Assembly (NCBI GenBank): GCA_030526045.1
Contig: JAUNDN010000021.1
Span: forward strand, 1 to 44,956
Source of the DNA: Bacillota bacterium
Lineage (GTDB): Bacteria > Bacillota > Clostridia > Lachnospirales > Lachnospiraceae
Direction of reading: 5' to 3'
Length of the DNA: 44,956 nucleotides
Part shown: positions 1 to 7,638 of the stretch, one piece after another
Layout of the letters: the number at the start of each line of letters is the position of its first letter
Numbering within the stretch: position 1 is the stretch's first letter
Notes under the pieces: generated by a model
Databases searched by the model: none
What the model saw: only the letters and a program-made list of their open reading frames with translations
What the model was told of the DNA's origin: nothing
Made by a program: the position numbers and the translations under genes

Positions 1-263
1 GAAGCCTCTTCTTCCGAAGCCCTACCATCTTCTGCCGGAACAGCAGTCGCCAGGGGCTGCTCGTCCTCTCCTGAAGGAATCGTTGCCGCCAAAGGTACTT
101 CTTCCTCCTCAATGAGAATCATTCCCGCATCCTCTGTGTTATTTGCCATTGCAGCTGCCTGTCCATAATCACCTGTATTTTCTGCCTTCAGTAAAATCCC
201 ACCACCTATGATCAGCGATAAACCTGTCATCAGTCCAAAAATCCCGATCATTCTCTTTTTCAT
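1..263 (-). CDS. Partial exported or membrane-anchored protein, N-terminal part
   Basis: The gene begins at an ATG ending at 263 and runs off the left edge, so only about 87 residues are visible. The start is preceded by the ribosome binding site GAGGGGAG. The N-terminus is basic (MKKRM), then has a hydrophobic stretch at about residues 6-25 that acts as a signal peptide or membrane anchor. No lipobox is seen. The part that follows is low-complexity and acidic, with runs such as EEEEVPLA and repeated Ala/Pro/Glu, as in a disordered linker outside the membrane. A functional domain, if present, lies beyond the window. Small Clostridia proteins with this anchor and an acidic PLA-rich linker are usually left unnamed. 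I do not recognise a function. Confidence 0.75.
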   Translation of the reverse strand, partial: MKKRMIGIFGLMTGLSLIIGGGILLKAENTGDYGQAAAMANNTEDAGMILIEEEEVPLAATIPSGEDEQPLATAVPAEDGRASEEEA

Positions 264-307
264 TCAAAATCTCCCCTCTAATATTCACAATGTACTATTA
301 CATTACA

Positions 308-336
308 ATACTATTACGCGCTCATCCATTTTTCAA
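308..336 (-). promoter_or_regulatory. Candidate sigma-A promoter for the partial exported protein
   Basis: Read on the minus strand there is TTGAAA (331-336), a 17-base spacer and TAGTAT (308-313). This gives five of six and four of six consensus matches at ideal spacing, about 45 bases before the start codon. It is back to back with the promoter proposed for the plus-strand gene at 467. Confidence 0.45.
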
Positions 337-407
337 TAGTCCTTATAGTACCTTCCTGCTACCGGGTTCCATAAGAATTTTCTAATATTCTGCGGCGCAC
401 AGTAAAC

Positions 408-436
408 TTGAAAAAAAGACGGAAAACCTTTATCAT
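408..436 (+). promoter_or_regulatory. Candidate sigma-A promoter for the 100-residue gene
   Basis: TTGAAA at 408-413, a 17-base spacer and TATCAT at 431-436 match the -35 and -10 consensus at five of six positions each. The start codon at 467 lies 30 bases downstream, leaving room for a short leader with its ribosome binding site. Confidence 0.6.
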
Positions 437-466
437 AGGATTATCCAGATACAAAAGGAGAAACCT

Positions 467-769
467 ATGAATTTCGTATATGAACCGGCATTGCTTGCAT
501 ATATGCAGAAAAAAGGAAAAAACACCATTGTAGTGGAAGAGATCACAAGCAACAATTCAGACTTTGAGATCACTGAGCTGCATGTGCACCTTATTGATGA
601 AAAGAAAGCTGAGAATTTCAAATCCCGGCAGAGATATCTGGGTATAAAGACAGAAAAAGGGGAAGTTCTCCTTCCCCCTTTCAGATTGAAAATTGATGAT
701 ACCGTTACCTTTGGACTAAAATCCTTCCTCGGAATAAAATACGTATCTTATAAAGGAATTCAGGTATAG
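467..769 (+). CDS. Small orphan protein, weakly like CC/Se-motif family
   Basis: This 100-residue soluble protein has the ribosome binding site AAAAGGAG seven bases before its ATG and a good promoter just upstream, so it is very likely expressed. It has no signal peptide or membrane segment. The C-terminal part (about residues 63-100, including LKIDDTVTFGLKSFLG) resembles the end of the small CC/Se-motif proteins of Clostridia. The middle, however, has no paired cysteines; in fact the protein has no cysteine at all. If it belongs to that family it has lost the redox or metal site. This family link is from memory and weak. It is flanked by a divergent exported-protein gene and by a decayed gene, so context gives no hint of function. 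Confidence 0.6.
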   Translation: MNFVYEPALLAYMQKKGKNTIVVEEITSNNSDFEITELHVHLIDEKKAENFKSRQRYLGIKTEKGEVLLPPFRLKIDDTVTFGLKSFLGIKYVSYKGIQV

Positions 770-773
770 GCAT

Positions 774-1187
774 TCAGAATGTTTTGACCTCATGGTCAGT
801 GCCATAACTATCATACAATGCCACACTTCCATAATGAATATCGTAGATTCTCTCTGAAGGTGTACTGCTTTGTGCAAAGATAATGTCTCCCTTGCTTGAG
901 AGTAAGTATATTCTGTTTCTGCTCGCTTATGTTTTTGCGGTATACCACTGATAATAGGCCAGCACATATCCGCTCCAGTATTCCGGTGATTTGTCCAGAT
1001 ACATGATCTCTTCCGTTTTCGGTTCCTTAAAGCCGCTTCCCCTGATCACTTCCTTTACAATCTCGCATCCTGTTTTTCCTGCCACATAGGTCGGATTCCC
1101 GTTTTCAAACTGCGTCGATATGGGAGAGACAAGAAACACTTTGAAATATTTATCCGGATCCATATCGCGAATCGTCCGCGCGATAAC
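774..1187 (-). pseudogene. Decayed gene remnant: two fragments fused in frame by a stop
   Basis: Two pieces lie in one reading frame, split by a single TAA at 927-929. The upstream piece (927-1187) contains DMDPDKYFKVFLVSPIS and ends SGYVLAYYQWYTAKT. The segment PEYWSGYVLAYYQWY resembles, from memory, the front of a Lachnospiraceae protein family that normally continues into a helix-turn-helix domain. That continuation is absent. The downstream piece (774-926) has 50 codons without a start, including SERIYDIHYGSVALYDS and ending DHEVKTF, and looks like the tail of an unrelated protein. The upstream piece has no ribosome binding site before its only ATG (ending at 1163), and its frame is closed by TAG just before 1187. 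The simplest reading is a deletion that joined the remains of two neighbouring genes. Confidence 0.5.
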
Positions 1188-1230
1188 CTATTAATACCGC
1201 AATTATATCTCTATAGCGATACATATCAAG

Positions 1231-1259
1231 TAAAAATATGGGGCAGATTTCTCTGCCCC
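1231..1259 (-). terminator. Rho-independent terminator after the deacetylase gene
   Basis: On the minus strand an eight-base GC-rich stem, GGGGCAGA paired with TCTGCCCC, encloses a short loop and is followed by ATATTTTTAC. It begins about 14 bases after the deacetylase stop codon. Confidence 0.8.
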
Positions 1260-1272
1260 TCTGCCCCACTTA

Positions 1273-2115
1273 TCAGTTCTTAATCTGCCGTCCCTCATGA
1301 TCCATATGGTAATTATCCTTATAAATCAACTCCGACACCGGCACAAAGGTATATCCCTCATTCTTCAGGGTTGCAATCAGCATATCCAGCGCCTTGGCGG
1401 TGTATTTTGCTCCGTTGTGGCAGAGGATAATGCTGCCGTTGCCCAGGTGCTTATGCTGGGTTACCGTCTTAATGATGGAATCCACGCCGTAGTCCTTCCA
1501 GTCGAGAGAATCCACATCCCACTGAATCGTGTAATACCCGTTTTCCTTCGCCACATTCACCACAGCATTGTCATAGTCTCCATAGGGTGGCCGGAACAGA
1601 AACATTTCGTAGCCTGTAAGAGTACGCACCTTCTCATGAACCTTCATCAACTCTCCCTTCTTCTCCGCGTCGGAAAGCTGACTCATATTCTTATGATTTT
1701 CACTGTGATTTCCAAGGTCATGCCCTGCTGCCAGGATCGCCTTCACATCATCGGGATAGCTCTCCACCCAGCCACCCGTCATAAAGAAGGTCACCCGCAC
1801 ACCATGCTTCTTCAGAATCTCCAGAATCTGTCCGGTATCCTCATTCCCCCAGGCTGCATCAAAGGTCAGTGCAATCTTCTTTTCTGCAGTATCCACACAG
1901 TAAATCGGCAGTTGTCTTCCGTTTACGCTGTTGCTTACCGTAACATTCGCACCGGTGACAGCAAGAACGCCCTTCAAAACTGCAAAAGCGGCAAGTGCAA
2001 GGACACCATATTTCATGGACAGTATCGCATTTTGTTTGTAATACTCTTCCCTGCTTAGCCCGGCTTCTTTTTCCGGGAAAAATTTTCTGCAAATTTTGTC
2101 TATGTACTCCCTCAT
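1273..2115 (-). CDS. Polysaccharide deacetylase (CE4/NodB domain), PdaB-like
   Basis: This 280-residue membrane-anchored protein is predicted to remove acetyl groups from peptidoglycan or a related glycan outside the membrane. A hydrophobic segment at about residues 34-54 is the anchor. The NodB domain fills residues 80-265. Motif 1 is TFDAAWGN with the catalytic and metal-binding Asp. Motif 2 is NHSENH with two metal-ligand His. Motif 3 is RPPYGDYD, and the C-terminal motif is ILCHNG. All key CE4 residues are present. The form TFDAAWGNE is typical of the sporulation-type PdaB group rather than secreted chitin deacetylases. The start codon is crowded by a long hairpin upstream, and a possible sigma-E -10 sequence lies within it. 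The gene stands alone, ending in its own terminator. Substrate and sporulation role are inferred. Confidence 0.93.
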   Translation of the reverse strand: MREYIDKICRKFFPEKEAGLSREEYYKQNAILSMKYGVLALAAFAVLKGVLAVTGANVTVSNSVNGRQLPIYCVDTAEKKIALTFDAAWGNEDTGQILEILKKHGVRVTFFMTGGWVESYPDDVKAILAAGHDLGNHSENHKNMSQLSDAEKKGELMKVHEKVRTLTGYEMFLFRPPYGDYDNAVVNVAKENGYYTIQWDVDSLDWKDYGVDSIIKTVTQHKHLGNGSIILCHNGAKYTAKALDMLIATLKNEGYTFVPVSELIYKDNYHMDHEGRQIKN

Positions 2116-2124
2116 AGTAAAACA

Positions 2125-2157
2125 CCCGTCATAACTGTTATTACAGTGTATGACGGG
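2125..2157 (-). terminator. Long hairpin: AEC transporter terminator or deacetylase leader element
   Basis: CCCGTCATA and ACTGT on one arm pair with ACAGT and TATGACGGG on the other around a four-base loop, with one bulged base. This makes a 14-base-pair stem, followed on the minus strand by TGTTTTAC. It ends only nine bases before the deacetylase start codon, so it could both end the AEC transcript and sit in the deacetylase leader. Confidence 0.6.
2145..2152 (-). promoter_or_regulatory. Possible sigma-E type -10 element for the deacetylase
   Basis: On the minus strand the octamer CATACACT matches the sporulation sigma-E -10 consensus CATACANT. The region about 14 bases upstream (TATGTGA) only loosely fits the -35. 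In Bacillus subtilis the related pdaB is sigma-E controlled, which is the reason for noting it. The placement is inferred. Confidence 0.3.
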
Positions 2158-2166
2158 GGATGGTTG

Positions 2167-3090
2167 TCACATAACTATCATTGATACGAGCGGCATAGTT
2201 ACCACCGAAAGAATTGTCGTAAGCGCCACACCTCTGGATGCCATTTCGTAATCGCCATCGTACTGCTGTGCCAGCATGGCTGTCATGCTTCCCACCGGTG
2301 TTGCCAGCATTACCATGCACACACCACAGATCACTTCATTCGTGACAAATCCTCTGATGACCAGCATCCCGGCAACGGGAATGATCAGCAGCTTGATCGC
2401 TGCAAAAAGAAGCAGATTGCCGTCTGAAAAAAGCTTCTTTAGATCGATGGTTGCAAGAGAGGCACCGATTACCATCATACTTAAGGGTGCTGTCAGATTG
2501 CTCAGATGCGTTGTCGTTGATTTGACAAATGCCGGAACCGGTATCTGAAAGAAATAAACAACAACGGTAATGATGCAGGCAATCACACCGATATTGAAAA
2601 TCTTCCCTAAAGATAAGCTTCTTTTCTTCTCTCCCTTATCCTCCTTCGTTGACATGGCGGATACGCCGTAGGTATAGATCAGGATATTGTAGGGGATGGT
2701 AAAAAGCGCTGCATAAAGAAGCGCTCCGTTTCCGTAAAGTGCTGCTACCACCGGGAATCCCATGAATCCGATATTGGAAAAGACTGTCATCGCCTGATAG
2801 GTTCCGCGGCTTTTCCTCTCAACACGCAAAAGCATCGGAATGATTAACGCAAGCAGAAGAAGCGCTGCATAGACCAGCACCATGATCACACCGGTAATCA
2901 TCAGCTCTCTTCCTTCAATTTTTTCATCTCCCATACACCCGGTAAGCACCATAGCCGGATTGGCAATATTCACTACAATTGCAGATAGCTTTTTGCTCAC
3001 CTCATCGGTTATGATTCCTTTTTTATAACACAGGCAGCCAATTCCCATCAGGATAAAAAGGACCACCATCTGACTGAAAAGTAACATCAT
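2167..3090 (-). CDS. AEC (auxin efflux carrier) family transporter
   Basis: This 307-residue integral membrane protein has about ten hydrophobic segments spread over its whole length and no soluble domain. It fits the AEC/MleP transporter family: it opens with LFSQMVVLFILMGIGCL, then KKGIITDEVSKKLS, and NPAMVL in the first crossover region. It has a repeat-like second half ending with TPVGSMTAMLAQQY, where the transport-site Asn/Pro/Gly residues of the family fall. Bacterial members move malate, other organic acids or amino acids across the cytoplasmic membrane, but the substrate cannot be told here. Two ATG codons lie in tandem after AGGAGAAG, and the second, three bases later, has the better spacing. 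The gene lies 12 bases after the S4-domain gene and may be co-transcribed with it. Confidence 0.92.
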   Translation of the reverse strand: MMLLFSQMVVLFILMGIGCLCYKKGIITDEVSKKLSAIVVNIANPAMVLTGCMGDEKIEGRELMITGVIMVLVYAALLLLALIIPMLLRVERKSRGTYQAMTVFSNIGFMGFPVVAALYGNGALLYAALFTIPYNILIYTYGVSAMSTKEDKGEKKRSLSLGKIFNIGVIACIITVVVYFFQIPVPAFVKSTTTHLSNLTAPLSMMVIGASLATIDLKKLFSDGNLLLFAAIKLLIIPVAGMLVIRGFVTNEVICGVCMVMLATPVGSMTAMLAQQYDGDYEMASRGVALTTILSVVTMPLVSMIVM

Positions 3091-3102
3091 CTTCTCCTTT
3101 GT

Positions 3103-3864
3103 TTATCTTTTTCCGTAATAAAGAACCGTCAGGTTCATTTTTCCCTTTTTGCTCAGGCTCATGCCCTCAAGCAATTCAAATTTTCCGTATCCCCTCATGC
3201 TCACCACATCACCGCTTCCAAGTATTCGGCTGCTGTTTTCACAAAGCCTTCCATTGATAAAAATCTTTTTCTGGGTAAAGAGCACTGCCGTTTCACTCCT
3301 TGACAGTCTGCATACCTTTGCAACGATTCCGTCAACTCTCTCGGAAGCTACCTGAATCTTTATTTCAACCGCATCCCCGCCGTCCACTTCAGGTACCTTC
3401 TCCGTGATGCGGCACAGAACCGGAGTGTGCTTCACGCGGGTCAGGTTTTCTGTAATATAATCCGTCATGCTCTCTAAACAGAACAGATACGCTGTTTTGT
3501 CATCAATTAAAATATCCCCAATGGTGCTGCGCTCTATACCGAGGTTCATCAATGCTCCCAGAAAATCTCTGTGCGTAAGAGCATCCGCAAACTTTTCCGC
3601 AAGCGGTCCTATTTGTAAACACGTGATTGGGAAATCCTGCGTGTAGCCCAACAGTTCCTCACTCCCAAAGCGGATCATCACACGCTCTGCGCCTTCCCTT
3701 CCACCCCATATGGTATAAGGCACATAGGAAAGCTCCCGCTCCAGCTCATAAAAACCGGAAACGTCAGCAAGCCCAAGAAAACCCGTAAAGGTATACAGAT
3801 TATTCTGATAGCTCTTTTGTGCAAGCTCCCTGAATCGCTTTTTTTGAAATTCCTCTGTCTCCAT
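3103..3864 (-). CDS. YlmH-like RNA-binding protein with C-terminal S4 domain
   Basis: This 253-residue cytoplasmic protein has the layout of the YlmH family: a mixed alpha/beta front half (about residues 1-100) and an S4 RNA-binding domain at the end (about residues 180-250). The S4 part is recognisable by SRSETAVLFTQKKIFING and GSGDVVSMRGYGKF. The GDILI segment near residue 118 is also typical. YlmH proteins bind rRNA or tRNA and have been linked to ribosome rescue and to division genes. Here the gene is not in a ylm/divIVA cluster but upstream of the AEC transporter, 12 bases apart. The ribosome binding site GGGAGATAAGGGG precedes the ATG. The family assignment is firm, the cellular role is inferred. 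Confidence 0.88.
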   Translation of the reverse strand: METEEFQKKRFRELAQKSYQNNLYTFTGFLGLADVSGFYELERELSYVPYTIWGGREGAERVMIRFGSEELLGYTQDFPITCLQIGPLAEKFADALTHRDFLGALMNLGIERSTIGDILIDDKTAYLFCLESMTDYITENLTRVKHTPVLCRITEKVPEVDGGDAVEIKIQVASERVDGIVAKVCRLSRSETAVLFTQKKIFINGRLCENSSRILGSGDVVSMRGYGKFELLEGMSLSKKGKMNLTVLYYGKR

Positions 3865-3945
3865 GCCCCTTATCTCCCTTAGTCTCTATCCCACACGTTT
3901 TCTATCATATCACATATCCTTACGTTTGACTTTAGGCAATTTTTA

Positions 3946-3980
3946 TAAATGAGTCATTTATTTATAAGAATCATATGATT
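3946..3980. promoter_or_regulatory. Two perfect palindromes in a divergent intergenic region
   Basis: TAAATGA-G-TCATTTA (3946-3960) is a perfect 7-1-7 palindrome, and AATCATATGATT (3969-3980) is a perfect 12-base palindrome. Both sit between the divergent S4-domain gene and the 62-residue gene, as operators often do. The region is AT-rich, so a chance origin is possible. Confidence 0.35.
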
Positions 3981-3998
3981 ATTTTTAGGGAATGCTCA

Positions 3999-4026
3999 TT
4001 GGTACGTCACAATTAAAGCATACAAT
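3999..4026 (+). promoter_or_regulatory. Candidate promoter for the 62-residue gene
   Basis: TTGGTA (3999-4004), a 16-base spacer and TACAAT (4021-4026) give four of six and five of six matches to the housekeeping promoter. The start codon is 32 bases further on. Confidence 0.4.
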
Positions 4027-4057
4027 GAATACATTAAAAGGATAGGAGGATATCATC

Positions 4058-4246
4058 ATGCAGAAACACTTAACAACAAAGCGACACCTGTCCCAGACAG
4101 AAAAGGAAATTACCGCATCGGAGCCTGAACACATAGACAGACAATGGGAAGAATACTCTTCTTTTCACGATTCCTTTACCGAGCTTCTCTCTTACGAAAA
4201 CAGCCGCAGACCCAATTCCGATTTCTGGCAGCTGAATTATATTTAA
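4058..4246 (+). CDS. 62-residue orphan protein
   Basis: This is a short, strongly charged soluble protein with no cysteine, no signal peptide and no membrane segment. It has an excellent ribosome binding site, AGGAGG eight bases before the ATG, and a plausible promoter, which is the main reason to call it real. The sequence is rich in Glu, Ser, His and Arg (for example EKEITASEPEHIDRQWEEY) and ends in an aromatic tail, WQLNYI. I do not recognise any family. It lies between the divergent S4-domain gene and the GH2 gene, with two palindromes upstream. A small regulatory or spore-associated protein is possible but unsupported. Confidence 0.6.
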   Translation: MQKHLTTKRHLSQTEKEITASEPEHIDRQWEEYSSFHDSFTELLSYENSRRPNSDFWQLNYI

Positions 4247-4285
4247 AATTTCTTACATTCTATACACGACAGGCCGCCTCTCTGG

Positions 4286-4291
4286 TACAAT
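4286..4291 (+). promoter_or_regulatory. Extended -10 promoter for the GH2 gene
   Basis: TACAAT preceded by TGG gives an extended -10 (TGnTACAAT). The hexamer at the -35 spacing (TACACG) is poor, as is common when an extended -10 is present. It lies 34 bases before the GH2 start codon. Confidence 0.45.
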
Positions 4292-4324
4292 AGCCTTAAA
4301 AGAAACACCGCGAGGAGAAACCTT

Positions 4325-6154
4325 ATGAACATAAAAGACGCTGTGCAAAGTATTATCAAACCGCATGAGGATGATCACCTTACTCCCCTCACCACCATCT
4401 GGGGAGAAGCACTTGATGTGCAGCATCCGTTATCGGAATATCCCCGTCCCCAGATGCAACGGGACAGCTTTATCAGTCTGAACGGCTATTGGGATTATGC
4501 GATCACCGGGACGATGACCTTTCCTTCTTCCTATGACGGAAAAATTCTGGTTCCCTTTTCTCCCGAATGTCAGCTTTCCGGCGTACAAAGGCAGCTGCAG
4601 CCGGAGGAATTTCTCTGGTACCGGACAACTCTTCCCGAATGGAAGGACGATTCAGCTGCAGGGCAAAGGCTTCTCCTTCATTTTGGTGCGGTAGACTATC
4701 TAGCCGAGGTTTATGTGAATGGGCAGTTTGTCATCTCTCATCAGGGTGGCTATCTTCCCTTCTCTGCAGATATCACAGAATTTTTGAAGGAGGACTCCAA
4801 TGAGCTTCTCCTTAAAGTTCAGGACCGGACGGATTCTCAGGATCAGGCAAGAGGAAAACAGACCCTTCATCGTGGCGGCATCTTTTACACTGCACAGAGC
4901 GGCATCTGGCAAAGCGTCTGGCTGGAGCAGGTCCCCGCTTCTCACATTGAGAATCTCCGGTTTGAAACCGATTACGATGCCTGCCGGGTAACTGCGCATA
5001 TCGATGCCTGCAGTCAAAAGGAGCTTGGCACGCTCGGTATCCGTATTTTCTGCGCCGGGCAGGAGATTACCGCACAATCACTTACCATCAAAGCTGCACC
5101 AGCCTTGGTGGAAGCGTCTTTCCGAAAGATAACTGCATCCCTCTCCTTCACTATTGGAAAGGAATGGTTCCGGAGCTGGAGCCCTGAGGATCCCTTCCTG
5201 TATGATGCAGAAATTACTTTTGACAATGATATGGTTAAGAGCTATTTTGCTCTGCGCTGCTATACCATTGAAAAGTCTGCAGGCAAACCGGTATTTTGCC
5301 TGAATCACAAGCCTTATTTTCTCATGGGGGTTCTGGACCAGGGGTACTGGCCGGACGGACTCTATACTGCTCCCTCCGACGAGGCACTCCTCTATGATAT
5401 CAGGTCTATGAAAGAACTGGGCTTTAATATGCTGCGCAAGCACATCAAGGTAGAAAGTGCCAGATGGTATTATCACTGTGACCGGCTGGGCATGATCGTC
5501 TGCCAGGACATGGTAAACGGCGGCAGTAGCTACCACATGCCTGTCATCAGCTATTTTCCCACGCTGCTGCCTTCTCTTTCTTCCCGTTTCAAGGATACCC
5601 GCCACTATTCCCTGCTCTCCCGCAAGGATGAAAGGGGACGGCAGGCCTGGGAGGAGGAATGCCGGGAAACCGTTAGATATCTCAGCTTTTTCCCCTCCAT
5701 TGCTATCTGGGTTCCCTTTAACGAAGGCTGGGGACAGTTTGATTCTGAGCGCATCACCGACATGATCCGTACCCTGGACCCTTCCAGATTAATTGACTCT
5801 GCAAGCGGTTGGTTCGATCAGGGGTGCGGTGACTTTATCAGCGAGCACAATTATTTCCGCCCTCTTTCTGTTCCGGTCAAAAAATGGGGCGAGCGTGCCT
5901 ATTTTCTGTCCGAGTATGGCGGCTTTGCCTGTCATCTGAAGGGGCATACCAGTGTAGATCGGGTGTTTGGCTATAAGCGCTTCGATACCCTGGAGGAATT
6001 CAAAACCGCTTATCATGAGCTCATAGAAAAATCCCTGCTTCCGTTACAGGCGCAGGGACTTATCGGTGCTGTATATACGCAGCTTTCCGACGTAGAGGAG
6101 GAGGTCAACGGAATCCTCACCTACGACCGGAAGGTCAACAAGCTGCTATCTTAA
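4325..6154 (+). CDS. Glycoside hydrolase family 2 enzyme, compact
   Basis: This 609-residue cytoplasmic enzyme is a retaining beta-glycosidase of family GH2. The N-terminal sugar-binding jelly roll (about residues 45-200) includes FISLNGYWDYA and the QSGIWQSVWLE stretch. An immunoglobulin-like domain (about 205-300) and a TIM barrel follow. The likely acid/base is Glu467 in NEGWGQF, and the likely nucleophile is Glu530 in SEYGGF. There is no signal peptide. The size is close to beta-glucuronidase and small beta-galactosidase members, but the motifs do not settle the substrate. The NEGWG form differs from the NEI form of the large GH2 at 32440. The start follows GAGGAG. Its last nine bases overlap the convergent MATE gene. 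Beta-galactosidase, glucuronidase or arabinosidase activity remain possible. Confidence 0.92.
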   Translation: MNIKDAVQSIIKPHEDDHLTPLTTIWGEALDVQHPLSEYPRPQMQRDSFISLNGYWDYAITGTMTFPSSYDGKILVPFSPECQLSGVQRQLQPEEFLWYRTTLPEWKDDSAAGQRLLLHFGAVDYLAEVYVNGQFVISHQGGYLPFSADITEFLKEDSNELLLKVQDRTDSQDQARGKQTLHRGGIFYTAQSGIWQSVWLEQVPASHIENLRFETDYDACRVTAHIDACSQKELGTLGIRIFCAGQEITAQSLTIKAAPALVEASFRKITASLSFTIGKEWFRSWSPEDPFLYDAEITFDNDMVKSYFALRCYTIEKSAGKPVFCLNHKPYFLMGVLDQGYWPDGLYTAPSDEALLYDIRSMKELGFNMLRKHIKVESARWYYHCDRLGMIVCQDMVNGGSSYHMPVISYFPTLLPSLSSRFKDTRHYSLLSRKDERGRQAWEEECRETVRYLSFFPSIAIWVPFNEGWGQFDSERITDMIRTLDPSRLIDSASGWFDQGCGDFISEHNYFRPLSVPVKKWGERAYFLSEYGGFACHLKGHTSVDRVFGYKRFDTLEEFKTAYHELIEKSLLPLQAQGLIGAVYTQLSDVEEEVNGILTYDRKVNKLLS

Positions 6155-7495
6155 CAAATTTTCCAATTTCCGGCGTACATGAAGGTATGCCGGGATCAGG
6201 AAGGCATCTGCAAAGATCCATGCAAGAGGACTTGCAAAGCATGCCCCGATAAAACCGAACCGGGGAACCAGAAGCAATCCTGCAATGGTTCTTGCAATCA
6301 TTTCAAACACACCTGCCAGAATGGCAAAGGAGGAAAATCCCATTCCCTGAATCAAAAACCTCACAATATTTACCAATGCAAGCGGTATATAGAAGGCTGC
6401 ATTTACCATCAGGAAAAGCCTTGCATTCTGAAGCATCTGCGGATCTGCCGTATCCACAAAAAGAGAGGCAAGACTTGCGCCAAAGAGGCAAATAATCACA
6501 AATGCAATCACAGAATAAACCGATCCAAGCAGCACACAGGATCTTAACCCCTTTCCTACACGGTCCAGCTTCTTTGCACCCACATTCTGACCGCCGTAGG
6601 TCGCCATTGTGGAACCCATGGCATCAAAAGGGCAACAGAAAAACATGCTCACCTTCCCGGCTGCAGTCACGGAAGCAACCGCCAGCGAGCCCAGACCGTT
6701 TACCGCAGTCTGCAGGATGACGGAACCGATCGCTGTAATGGAGTACTGCAATCCCATGGGAACTCCCATACCGCATAGCACCTTCATATGATGCGTGTTG
6801 ATCTTCCATTCTTCCTTCGTAATATGCAGGATCTCATATTTCTTTATCATATAGAAAAGACACAGCACGCCCGAAATCAGCTGAGACACCACGGTTGCAA
6901 TCGCTGCACCGACTACACCCATCCGCAGGTTCACAATACATAAAAGATCCAGCCCGATATTTAAGACAGAGGAAAGTATCAGAAAGAACAGGGGTACCTT
7001 ACTGTCTCCCATGGAGCGGATAATTCCCGAAAGCATATTGTATAGATAAGTCGCCGGAATTCCTATAAATATGATGAGAATGTAGCTGTAAGCATCCTCA
7101 AAAATATCCTCAGGCGTATTCATCCATCTCAAAATGTCATCACATAAAAACACGACAATAACCGTCATAACAGCAGAAAACAGCAAGGACAGCCACACAC
7201 AGTTTGCAACGATCTGCCGCATTCCCGAATAATCCCTGGCACCGAATTTATGTGCTACGGGAATTGCAAAGCCACTGCACACACCCATGCAGAAACCAAC
7301 GATCATAAAATTGATCGAGCCCGTCGCTCCCACACCGGCAAGTGCATTCATACCCAAAAACTGACCGACGATCATGGTATCCACCACGCTGTAAAACTGC
7401 TGGAACAAAAAGCCAAACAAAAGCGGCAGCGAAAATCCCAGAATCAGTTTCATAGGAGAACCCACGGTCATATCCTTCGTTGTTCCTTTTGCCAT
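6146..7495 (-). CDS. MATE family efflux transporter
   Basis: This 449-residue integral membrane protein has about twelve transmembrane segments in two similar halves and fits the multidrug and toxin extrusion family. Such proteins export cationic compounds using a sodium or proton gradient. Typical features are the opening MTVGSPMKLILGFSLPLL, the QQFYSVVDTMIVGQFLG stretch of helix 2, and GVGATGSINFMIVG. The frame opens at 7534, but that part overlaps the terminator region of the upstream operon and has a poor ribosome binding site. GGAAGG seven to ten bases before the Met at 7495 (MAKGTTKDM) makes that start preferable. The substrate cannot be predicted. It converges with the GH2 gene and overlaps it by nine bases. 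Confidence 0.93.
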   Translation of the reverse strand: MAKGTTKDMTVGSPMKLILGFSLPLLFGFLFQQFYSVVDTMIVGQFLGMNALAGVGATGSINFMIVGFCMGVCSGFAIPVAHKFGARDYSGMRQIVANCVWLSLLFSAVMTVIVVFLCDDILRWMNTPEDIFEDAYSYILIIFIGIPATYLYNMLSGIIRSMGDSKVPLFFLILSSVLNIGLDLLCIVNLRMGVVGAAIATVVSQLISGVLCLFYMIKKYEILHITKEEWKINTHHMKVLCGMGVPMGLQYSITAIGSVILQTAVNGLGSLAVASVTAAGKVSMFFCCPFDAMGSTMATYGGQNVGAKKLDRVGKGLRSCVLLGSVYSVIAFVIICLFGASLASLFVDTADPQMLQNARLFLMVNAAFYIPLALVNIVRFLIQGMGFSSFAILAGVFEMIARTIAGLLLVPRFGFIGACFASPLAWIFADAFLIPAYLHVRRKLENLLR

Positions 7496-7543
7496 ACGAT
7501 CATCCTTCCTTTCCGCAAGCAGTACATCCTGCATGATATTCCT

Positions 7544-7595
7544 AAAAAAATGAGCCCGCGTAAAAACTCATTTAGAGTATAATCACGCGGACTCA
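7544..7595 (-). terminator. Rho-independent terminator of the xylulokinase operon
   Basis: On the minus strand TGAGTCCGCG pairs with CGCGGGCTCA (one G-T style mismatch) across a loop of about 25 bases, followed by seven T residues. It lies 44 bases after the isomerase stop codon. Confidence 0.8.
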
Positions 7596-7638
7596 TAATT
7601 AATAGTAAAAACAGCTTCAAAAAGCGTATATTTCTATC

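Noticed and set aside
1297-2058. 253-codon plus-strand open frame
   Set aside because: It lies wholly antisense to the deacetylase gene, whose CE4 motifs are intact, and its own translation shows no domain and an unnatural composition.
5078-5605. 175-codon minus-strand open frame
   Set aside because: Shadow of the GH2 gene, which has both catalytic Glu motifs in the other strand.
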